The translations under genes were made by a program, and so were the position numbers. The notes under the pieces are model-generated. The model did not search any database and was not told the origin of the DNA. It worked only from the letters and a program-made list of their open reading frames with translations. Positions 57,693 through 64,000 of a stretch of 64,000 nucleotides of DNA are shown one piece after another. This DNA comes from Tundrisphaera sp051175315 (GTDB taxonomy: Bacteria > Planctomycetota > Planctomycetia > Isosphaerales > Isosphaeraceae), in assembly GCF_051175315.1 (NCBI RefSeq), contig NZ_CP195100.1, positions 2,604,001 through 2,668,000 of the forward strand, read 5' to 3'. The number at the start of each line of letters is the position of its first letter. The stretch's first letter is position 1.

Positions 57693-59219
57693 ATGTACAA
57701 GATCCAAGTGCCGTCGCTGCTGTTCGAGTCGAGCCGTCCCGGACGCGCCACGGCGATCGTGCCGAAGTCGGACGTGCCGGAGCGTCCGCTGGAATCGCTG
57801 ATCCCGCCCGAGCATCTGGCCGAGGTGCCGCCGGCCCTGCCCGAACTGGGCGAGCTGGACATCGTCCGGCACTACACCAACCTGTCATCGTTGAACATGT
57901 CGATCGACGGGAATTTCTACCCGCTCGGCTCGTGCACGATGAAGTACAACCCCAAGCGCAACGAACGGCTCGCGGGCCTGCCGGGGCTGGGGGCGCAGCA
58001 TCCGTATCAGGATGAGTCGACGCTCCAGGGCCTGCTGGCGATCCTGTACGAGATGCAGGGGATGCTGGCCGAGATCGCCGGGCTCGATGCGGTCAGCCTC
58101 CAGCCGGCGGCCGGGGCCCACGGCGAACTGACGGCCTTGCTCTGCGCCGCGGCCTACTTCCGCGACTTGAAGGAAGCGAAGCCGCGGACCAAGGTCCTGG
58201 TGCCGGATAGCGCCCACGGCACCAACCCGGCGTCGGCCAACCTGGCCGGGTTCCAGGCGGTCACGATCAAGAGCAACGCCCAGGGGTTCGTCGACCTCGA
58301 CGACTTCAAGGCGAAGCTCGACGACGAGGTCGCCGTGTTCATGATGACCAACCCCAATACGGTGGGGCTGTTCGACCCGCAGGTCAAGACGATCGCCGAC
58401 CTGCTCCACGCCCGGGGGGCCTTGCTCTACATCGACGGGGCTAACATGAACGCCATCCTGGGGATGACCCGGCCCGGCGACATGGGGGCCGACCTGATGC
58501 ACTACAACCCCCACAAGACGTTCTCCGGACCCCACGGCGGCGGCGGCCCCGGCGCCGGGCCGATCGCCGTCCGCGCCAACCTCGCCCCTTACCTGCCGGC
58601 CCCGCTGGTGGCGAAGAACGACGACGGGACGTACCGGCTCGACTACGACCGCCCGCACACGATCGGCCGGGTCCGCTCGTTCTTCGGCAACGTCGGCGTC
58701 CTGTTCCGGGCCTACTGCTACATCCGCAGCCAGGGGCCCGACGGCCTGAAGGCGGTGGCCCAGCACGCGGTGCTGAACGCCAACTACATCCTGGCGCTGG
58801 TCAAGCACGTCTACCCGGTGCCCCTGGGCGACCGCTGCATGCACGAGTTCATCGCGTCGGCCCGCTCGATGGCCCGGGATCGCGGCGTCCGCGCCATGGA
58901 CATCGGCAAGCGGCTGATCGACTACAACTTCCACGCCCCCACGGTCTACTTCCCGCTCATCGTCCCCGAGGCGATGATGATCGAGCCGACCGAGACGGAG
59001 AGCCGCGACACCCTGGAGGCGTTCGCCGCCGCCCTCCTCAAGATCGCCGAGGAAGACCCGGAAACCCTCCACGCCGCCCCCAGCACGACCCCGATCAGCC
59101 GCCCCGACGAGGTCGCCGCCGCGCGGACGCCGATCCTCCGCTGGTCCCCGCCCCAGGATAAGCACGCCCCCGCCCCGGGCCGCGAGCCGGTCGCCTCGGG
59201 ACAGACCACCTTCGTCTGA
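57693..59219 (+). CDS. gcvPB: GcvPB, glycine dehydrogenase subunit 2
   Basis: GcvPB is the C-terminal, pyridoxal-phosphate-binding half of the split P-protein. The 508 residues contain NMSIDGNFYPLGSCTMKYNP, LQPAAGAHGELTALL, PDSAHGTNPASANLAG, DGANMNAILGMTRPGDMGAD and the cofactor Lys near residue 275 in HYNPHKTFSGPHGGGGPGAG. The ATG at 57693 begins 75 bp after the cassette. Together with gcvT, gcvH and gcvPA it completes the operon. Confidence 0.96.
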   Translation: MYKIQVPSLLFESSRPGRATAIVPKSDVPERPLESLIPPEHLAEVPPALPELGELDIVRHYTNLSSLNMSIDGNFYPLGSCTMKYNPKRNERLAGLPGLGAQHPYQDESTLQGLLAILYEMQGMLAEIAGLDAVSLQPAAGAHGELTALLCAAAYFRDLKEAKPRTKVLVPDSAHGTNPASANLAGFQAVTIKSNAQGFVDLDDFKAKLDDEVAVFMMTNPNTVGLFDPQVKTIADLLHARGALLYIDGANMNAILGMTRPGDMGADLMHYNPHKTFSGPHGGGGPGAGPIAVRANLAPYLPAPLVAKNDDGTYRLDYDRPHTIGRVRSFFGNVGVLFRAYCYIRSQGPDGLKAVAQHAVLNANYILALVKHVYPVPLGDRCMHEFIASARSMARDRGVRAMDIGKRLIDYNFHAPTVYFPLIVPEAMMIEPTETESRDTLEAFAAALLKIAEEDPETLHAAPSTTPISRPDEVAAARTPILRWSPPQDKHAPAPGREPVASGQTTFV

Positions 59220-59228
59220 TCGAAGGAC

Positions 59229-59276
59229 GATCGGCGGGGTTCGCAACGCACACCCCTTGCCCGTGCCCCGCCGATC
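59229..59276 (+). terminator. Possible terminator after gcvPB
   Basis: GATCGGCGGGG (59229-59239) and CCCCGCCGATC (59266-59276) are perfect complements with a 26-nt loop. It lies 10 bp after the gcvPB stop and has no T-run. Confidence 0.45.
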
Positions 59277-59323
59277 GGCCACGCTACGAAGGAAGATAGG
59301 TTGTCCCGACACCGAGGATCGTC

Positions 59324-59671
59324 ATGACGCGATCGAAGCGGTACGCAGCCTGGGCCGGCGTCCTGAGCCTGACTCTCGTCGTGGTGTGGATGGTGAAGCC
59401 GGCCTGTGCCTGCCTCCCCCTGGAATATGCCGAGGTGGCCGTCGCCGACCTCCCCGACCGAGCTCGGGCGGAAGCCGAGGCGTCTGCGCCCGGAATCGTC
59501 GTCGGGCGGGCCTGGATCTTCGGCGCCGGCCCCGAGGTCGCGAAGGGCAGGGGCCAGGGCTACTTGATCCGGGGGCGCGTCCCCGGCGGCTGGTGGGACA
59601 GCGACGTCAAGGTCCCGTTCGACCATGAGCCGATGACGGGAGGCCCGGTCGAACTGCAACCGATCCCCTGA
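59324..59671 (+). CDS. Small secreted or anchored hypothetical protein
   Basis: This 115-residue protein has an N-terminal hydrophobic segment (AAWAGVLSLTLVVVWMVKPA, residues 8-27) with CACLP after it, possibly a lipobox-free signal. The rest includes GIVVGRAWIFGAGPEVAKGR, GYLIRGRVPGGWW. No family was recognised. ATG at 59324. Confidence 0.6.
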   Translation: MTRSKRYAAWAGVLSLTLVVVWMVKPACACLPLEYAEVAVADLPDRARAEAEASAPGIVVGRAWIFGAGPEVAKGRGQGYLIRGRVPGGWWDSDVKVPFDHEPMTGGPVELQPIP

Positions 59672-59748
59672 ATTTCACCTGCCACCCGAAGTCTTTGGCG
59701 TAGTGTGACGCCCTGAAGGCATCCAGGCACAGGTGTTTTACGGATGGG

Positions 59749-60060
59749 ATGGGGCTATCGGAATTGGATGATATGGAAATCGATACCTTCGTGGAAGTCA
59801 CGCGTCGCGTCATTGCCACAGATGGCTTCGATGACTATCTCCCGACGATCTGTTATCCGCGACGCCACTACATGACTGTCATCGAAGGGATTCCAGAGGG
59901 CATCGACATCGAACAAGCTGCCCTGAGGATGGCCTCTCGTAAGGCCGAAGCCGGTGAGGAATATCTGGTCGCCTTCAAGATCAGCCACGATCATTTCAAG
60001 GTGGTGCGTCGGGTGGGCGATGTCACCGAGGAGGGCGTCTACCCCGTCATCGACGCCTGA
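59749..60060 (+). CDS. Hypothetical protein
   Basis: This 103-residue acidic soluble protein (FVEVTRRVIATDGFDDYLPT, GEEYLVAFKISHDHFKVVRR) has no recognised family. An ATG at 59770 would give a 96-residue form. Its base composition is clearly less GC-rich than the neighbours, suggesting recent gain. It lies before the ABC exporter genes. Confidence 0.55.
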   Translation: MGLSELDDMEIDTFVEVTRRVIATDGFDDYLPTICYPRRHYMTVIEGIPEGIDIEQAALRMASRKAEAGEEYLVAFKISHDHFKVVRRVGDVTEEGVYPVIDA

Positions 60061-60192
60061 CCTCGATTGGGTGCAGATCCGATGGCAAGATGCTATCTTC
60101 TTGCGATCTGCGATCATCTCGGCTGAGTTTCCGGTGACTGGTCGCGTCGCCTCGGCCACCTGGATCACGGCTTGCGTTCGGGAGGCCCTGCG

Positions 60193-60939
60193 TTGTCGAT
60201 CGTCGTCGAGGATTACCACAAGATCTACGACCGGACGGCGGCGGTCTCCGGGCTGTCGTTCGAGGTGAGGCCGGGGGAGATCCTCGGGCTGGTGGGGCCC
60301 AACGGGGCGGGCAAGACGACCACCATGCGGGCCCTGGCCGGCATCCTCACGCCCACCAAGGGCCGCCTCCTGATCGACGGCCACGACATCACAAAGGACC
60401 CTGTCGCCGCCAAGCGGGCGTTGTGCTACGTGCCCGATGACCCCCGACTGTTCGATAACCTGACGGTCTGGGAGCACTTCCAGTTCATCGCCGCCGCGTA
60501 TCGGCTTTCGGGCTGGGAGCCGGCCGGCGAGGAACTGTTGCGCCAGTTCGACCTGACCGAGAAGCGCGACGCCCCGGCGTCGGACCTGTCGCGGGGGATG
60601 CGGCAGAAGGCGGCCATCGGCTGCGGCTACCTCCACGACCCGAAGGTCATCATGCTCGACGAGCCGTTGACCGGACTCGACCCGCGCGGGATTCGGACGA
60701 TGCAGGAGTCGATCAAGGCCCGGGCGGCGGCCGGCGCGGCGGTCATGGTCAGCTCGCACCTGCTGTCTTTGGTCGAGGACCTGTGCACGTCGGTCCTGCT
60801 GATGGTCCGGGGCCGGAAGGTGCTCCACGGCCGGCTCGACGACCTCCGCAGTGAGGCGGCCGAACGCGGGCGGGAGGAGACGCTGGAGGAGGTCTTCTTC
60901 CGGCTGACCGAGGCCCCCGAAGCCGCCGGGGGGATCTGA
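60193..60939 (+). CDS. ABC transporter ATP-binding protein
   Basis: This 248-residue ATPase has Walker A GPNGAGKTTT near residue 37, the signature LSRGMRQK, Walker B VIMLDEPLTGLD and the switch SSHLLSLVED. It starts at a TTG at 60193, chosen because GGGAGG lies 8 nt upstream; an upstream TTG at 60172 has no such site. It overlaps the permease by a 1-bp gap and forms its motor. Confidence 0.9.
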   Translation: MSIVVEDYHKIYDRTAAVSGLSFEVRPGEILGLVGPNGAGKTTTMRALAGILTPTKGRLLIDGHDITKDPVAAKRALCYVPDDPRLFDNLTVWEHFQFIAAAYRLSGWEPAGEELLRQFDLTEKRDAPASDLSRGMRQKAAIGCGYLHDPKVIMLDEPLTGLDPRGIRTMQESIKARAAAGAAVMVSSHLLSLVEDLCTSVLLMVRGRKVLHGRLDDLRSEAAERGREETLEEVFFRLTEAPEAAGGI

Positions 60940-60940
60940 C

Positions 60941-62584
60941 ATGGACCCCTCGCTCAAGCTCCTGGCCCGGCTCCAGCGTCGGGGGCGGTTCCGGCGCTGG
61001 CGGAAGTCGCTGGGCAGCCCCAAGGGGATCGTCTTCGCCGCGATCTCCGCGATCCTGATCGTCTGGTGGGTCGGTTCGGTCGGCTTCGCGGCGAAGCTCG
61101 GCGCGTTCGCCAAGACCCCACCGGAGGCGGTGCGGAGCCAGGGGCCGGTGCTCCTGATGGCGATCACCGTGCTGACCGTGGCGATCGGCAACGGCGGCCG
61201 GGCCCTGTACTTCACGCCGGCCGAGGAGGCTTTCCTGTTCGCCGGCCCGTACCGGCGTCGGCAGTTGCTCGGGTACAAACTCCGCGCGGTGGTCGTGGGC
61301 TGCCTGATCTCGGCGGTGATCCTGACCCTGGCGACCATGAGTTCCTGGACCTCGCCGGCGGCGGCCTACCTCGCCCTGTTCCTGATCTCGCTGTTCCTGG
61401 AGCTGGTGGCCGTGGTGGCCGGGCTGGCGGCCGGCGTGGTCGGCGCGATGGCCTGGGACCGAGCCCGGCGCGGGGTGGTGGCCGTGGTGATCGCGGCGGT
61501 CGCCTGGGGGGCCTGGTCCTCGCTGGGCGACCTTTCCAAAGTGTCGTGGCCCGACCTGTTCGCGGGGATCGCGCGGTCGCCGGTCGCCTCGGCGATCGCC
61601 ACGCCGTTCCGCGTCTTCATCATGGCGTTCGCCGCGGAGCGGATCTGGCCCGACTTCCTCCCCTGGGCGGCCGGGGCGGCGGCCATCGACCTCGCCCTGG
61701 TGGGCCTGGTGTTCGCGCTCGATGCCGGCTACCTGGAGGTGGCCTCGGCGACGAGCGCCCGGACGTATGCGAAGCTCCAGAAGATGCGGGCCGGCGGCGG
61801 GGGTGCCCGGGCGGTCTCCGCCCGCAAGGCAGGGGGGGCCTCGATCCGTTTGCCGGCGCCCGCGTGGTGGGGCGGCGTGGGGCCCAACTTCTGGAGGCAG
61901 ATGACCACGGCCCTGGGCTCCCCGGGGCGGATCGTGTTCGTGGTCGCCTGCCTGGCCGCGCCCCTGATCGGCATCCTGGGCGGCCAGAAGGGGGCGGGGC
62001 CGGGGGGGATGGGGCCGGCCCTGGGCATGCTCGCCTGGATCTCCCTGTTCCTGGGCGTCCTGCTCCCCTACGATTTCCGGGGCGACATGGACCAGATGGA
62101 GTTCCTCAAGACCCTGCCGATCCCCCCGGCGCGGCTGGCCCTGGGGCAGTTGCTCGCGCCGACGCTGATCGCCACCGCCGCGCAGGCGGTGGTCCTGCTG
62201 GTGCTGCTGAGGATGGGGGGCACGCAGGGGCAGCCCGCGTGGGCTTGGGCGGCACTCGCCTTCCTCCCGCCCCTGAACCTGCTGCTGATGGCGGTCGAGA
62301 ACCTCCTGTTCCTGTGGTATCCCTCGCGGCCGGCGGTCGGCCAGTTCGAGATCACGGCGATGGGCCGGCAGGTGCTGTTCCTGCTGGCCAAGCTCCTGGG
62401 GGTGGGCGTCGGGGCGGGGACGGCGGCGGCAGTGGGGGCGGGGGCGTATGCCCTGTCCGGGGGGAGCCTGCCGGTCGCGCTGGCGGCGGGATGGGCCGTG
62501 CTGGCTTGTGTGGCCCTGGCGATGGTCCCGTGGGTGGGCCGCGCGTTCGTCGGCTACGACGTGGCGAGCGACACGCCGGCCTGA
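60941..62584 (+). CDS. Putative ABC exporter membrane protein
   Basis: This 547-residue membrane protein has about ten or twelve hydrophobic segments in two sets (residues 28-240 and 320-535) joined by a polar linker with an Ala/Gly-rich basic stretch. The phrases ALYFTPAEEAFLFAGPYRRR and GDMDQMEFLKTLPIPPARLA are typical of the ABC_export family. It starts one base after the ATPase stop. Substrate unknown. Confidence 0.85.
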   Translation: MDPSLKLLARLQRRGRFRRWRKSLGSPKGIVFAAISAILIVWWVGSVGFAAKLGAFAKTPPEAVRSQGPVLLMAITVLTVAIGNGGRALYFTPAEEAFLFAGPYRRRQLLGYKLRAVVVGCLISAVILTLATMSSWTSPAAAYLALFLISLFLELVAVVAGLAAGVVGAMAWDRARRGVVAVVIAAVAWGAWSSLGDLSKVSWPDLFAGIARSPVASAIATPFRVFIMAFAAERIWPDFLPWAAGAAAIDLALVGLVFALDAGYLEVASATSARTYAKLQKMRAGGGGARAVSARKAGGASIRLPAPAWWGGVGPNFWRQMTTALGSPGRIVFVVACLAAPLIGILGGQKGAGPGGMGPALGMLAWISLFLGVLLPYDFRGDMDQMEFLKTLPIPPARLALGQLLAPTLIATAAQAVVLLVLLRMGGTQGQPAWAWAALAFLPPLNLLLMAVENLLFLWYPSRPAVGQFEITAMGRQVLFLLAKLLGVGVGAGTAAAVGAGAYALSGGSLPVALAAGWAVLACVALAMVPWVGRAFVGYDVASDTPA

Positions 62585-62608
62585 TTCGTCTCATGGAAGG
62601 CTCGGTCG

Positions 62609-63376
62609 ATGCCGAAACAGGACAATGGGGGGGAGGCCGTCTGCCGCGTCCTGCCGCACGAGGTTGGGCATGGGCCCCGCCAGATGGCGCTGGATGAGGC
62701 GTTGCTGGATGCGGTGGCCGCCGACCCGCGCGAGGCCGTGATCCGGACCTATTCCTGGTCGATCCCGACCCTCAGCCTCGGCTATTTCCAGACAATCGCC
62801 GAGGCCGAGTCCGACCCGCGATGGGCCGGGGTCCCGATCGTCCGCCGGCCGACCGGGGGCGGAGCCCTCTGGCATGACCGGGAGGTGACGTATGCATTGG
62901 TCGTCCCCGGCACCCATCCCTCGGCCCGGCCCAGCTCGGCCCTGTATCGCGCCGTGCACGAGGCGATCGCCGCCCGACTCCGCGATCGCGGCATCCCCGC
63001 GGCCCGTCGCGGGCCCGTCACTCCAACCGACGGGCCTCGCCCGTTCCTCTGCTTCACCGACCGGGATTCCGAGGACGTCGTCTGCTCCGGCGCCAAGATC
63101 GTCGGGAGCGCCCAGAGGCGTCGGGCCGGGGCTGTCCTCCAGCACGGCTCGCTCCTGCTGTCGCGGTCGCCGACGACCCCGGAATTGCCCGGACTGGCCG
63201 ACCTCGCCCCCGTCGATCCCGCCGAGTCGGGGTGGCGGGAGTTCCTCCTCCGGGCCCTGTCCGATGCCCTGGGGCTGCGATTCCGGGACGATGGCCTGCG
63301 TCCCGACGAGGCCGCGCGGGCGGCCCAGCTGGAGCGCGATGCCTACGGTCATCCCTCGTGGACTCGGCGTCGATGA
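62609..63376 (+). CDS. Lipoate-protein ligase A / octanoyltransferase family protein
   Basis: This 255-residue protein carries QMALDEALLDAVAADPREAV, the substrate loop RRPTGGGALWHDREVTYALV and SGAKIVGSAQRRRAGAVLQH with the conserved Lys. Enzymes of this family attach lipoate or octanoate to H-protein and other acceptors. Whether it is LplA or LipM type cannot be settled from sequence here. It lies 25 bp after the exporter and 7 kb from gcvH. Confidence 0.83.
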   Translation: MPKQDNGGEAVCRVLPHEVGHGPRQMALDEALLDAVAADPREAVIRTYSWSIPTLSLGYFQTIAEAESDPRWAGVPIVRRPTGGGALWHDREVTYALVVPGTHPSARPSSALYRAVHEAIAARLRDRGIPAARRGPVTPTDGPRPFLCFTDRDSEDVVCSGAKIVGSAQRRRAGAVLQHGSLLLSRSPTTPELPGLADLAPVDPAESGWREFLLRALSDALGLRFRDDGLRPDEAARAAQLERDAYGHPSWTRRR

Positions 63377-63392
63377 AGATCGATCCTTTCCC

Positions 63393-63420
63393 TTGAGCAT
63401 CGGCACGGTTATGATAATGT
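63393..63420 (+). promoter_or_regulatory. Possible promoter of the FHA gene
   Basis: TTGAGC (63393-63398), 16 bp, TAATGT (63415-63420), with a leader of about 170 nt to the ATG at 63596. Confidence 0.4.
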
Positions 63421-63595
63421 TGTCCCGTGCCTCGTGCCCGACGATGGATCATCTCGGACCCTCGATGATTCGATCCCCCTCGCTTCCTTCGGACTGATCA
63501 TTTCATCTCCCATGGCTCGGCGGTAGCCCTGCGCCGCCCGAGGTGTCTCCGAGAACCCGTCGACTGAATTGACCCCAAGGGTCGGGACTTCGCGC

Positions 63596-64000
63596 ATGAA
63601 AGCCCAGTTGGTGGTGGTCCAGGGGAAGCCCGAAGGGAAGACGATCCCGCTGGCGATCCCCATCTTCAAGATCGGCCGGGGCGATACCTGCCAGCTCCGG
63701 CCCAACAACGACCTGGTCAGCCGCGAGCACGCCGAGTTCCAGGTCGGTACCGATACCGTGATCGTCCGCGACCTGGGCAGCCGCAACGGCACCCAGGTCA
63801 ATGGCCGGACCTTGAACAAGGGGGAATCCTACACCCTCAAGAATGGCGACCTCGTCACCGTCGGCACCCTGACCTTCGCCCTCTCCATCACGGGGGTCGA
63901 GGCCAAGGCCGCCGCCCAGCCGAAGAAGCCCAAGTCGCTGGACGATGCCAGCCACGACGACATCGACTCCTGGCTCGTCTCCGACGCCGCCGGGACCCCG
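63596..64000 (+). CDS. FHA domain protein, partial
   Basis: This frame, open to the window edge (135 codons), starts at the ATG at 63596. It has an FHA phosphothreonine-binding domain: AQLVVVQGKPEGKTIPLA, FKIGRGDTCQLRPNNDLVSR with EHAEF, and VRDLGSRNGTQVNGR, with the expected Arg, Ser-Arg-x-His and Asn-Gly motifs. A Lys/Ala/Pro linker follows (AAAQPKKPKSLDD), then DDIDSWLVSD at the edge. The rest of the protein is unseen; FHA domains bring phosphorylated partners together. Planctomycetes have many. Confidence 0.88.
   Translation, partial: MKAQLVVVQGKPEGKTIPLAIPIFKIGRGDTCQLRPNNDLVSREHAEFQVGTDTVIVRDLGSRNGTQVNGRTLNKGESYTLKNGDLVTVGTLTFALSITGVEAKAAAQPKKPKSLDDASHDDIDSWLVSDAAGTP

Overview
The window looks like a chromosomal segment of a planctomycete, most likely from the family Isosphaeraceae (Tautonia, Paludisphaera or Singulisphaera type). 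The pointers are very high GC, a paired DUF1592/DUF1552 module with haem c motifs, three DUF1559 pseudopilins with the H-X9-DG C-terminus, a surface protein with an LESLERR-type N-terminal sorting signal, and dispersed lipid A genes (lpxB, lpxD, lpxI) showing a Gram-negative-type outer membrane. No rRNA, CRISPR array, prophage or intact insertion sequence was seen. This placement is inferred from gene families, not from a marker phylogeny.

Layout. 1-7500, mostly minus strand: a partial SMI1/KNR4 protein, the DUF1592/DUF1552 operon, an NRANALKSTGP-type protein, a small membrane protein and an acyl-ACP desaturase. 7758-16900: a 1637-residue DUF4175-like membrane/coiled-coil protein, three tandem DUF1559 pseudopilins, a DUF2306 membrane protein, a 228-bp palindromic element and a small anchored protein. 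16900-23500: a six-haem cytochrome with a P460-like N-terminus behind a Popeye-like membrane protein, a PcfJ-like protein and a TPR protein. 23700-31250: the suf Fe-S assembly locus (SufR-like regulator, sufC, sufB, sufD, rhodanese, sufE, sufT-like), interrupted between sufB and sufD by two tRNA-like sequences and a HEPN two-gene pair. 31500-48890: an XRE/S24-fold regulator with a dead catalytic dyad, a PAS-AAA-Fis protein without GAFTGA, lpxB, an aminoglycoside-phosphotransferase-fold kinase, a DUF255 thioredoxin-fold protein with a nearby 3'-end relic, an O-methyltransferase, a large surface protein, ctp-tsaD, a HAD protein, lpxD and lpxI. 49000-53600: a membrane alkaline-phosphatase-superfamily enzyme, a DUF4288 protein, a cytidylate-kinase-like protein, a 66-residue gene behind a sigma-54-type promoter, and a NagB-like protein. 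53700-59280: the glycine cleavage operon gcvT-gcvH-gcvPA-gcvPB, interrupted between gcvPA and gcvPB by a zeta-toxin-like gene and a small overlapping partner. 59300-64000: two small genes, an ABC exporter pair, a lipoate/octanoate transferase-family protein that may serve the nearby GcvH, and the start of an FHA protein.

The feature most worth following is that two housekeeping operons (suf and gcv) each carry a co-oriented two-gene toxin-antitoxin-like cassette inside them, 74-75 bp upstream of the next operon gene. The suf cassette is preceded by a nearly canonical 73-nt tRNA-like sequence and a shorter decayed one. Two palindromic intergenic elements of different sequence share one architecture: inverted arms, each itself a hairpin with a 2-nt centre. 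Other signals are a 24-bp palindrome between the divergent TPR and sufR-like genes, an inverted repeat over the promoter of the XRE/S24 regulator, and a near-consensus sigma-54 promoter before a small protein gene.
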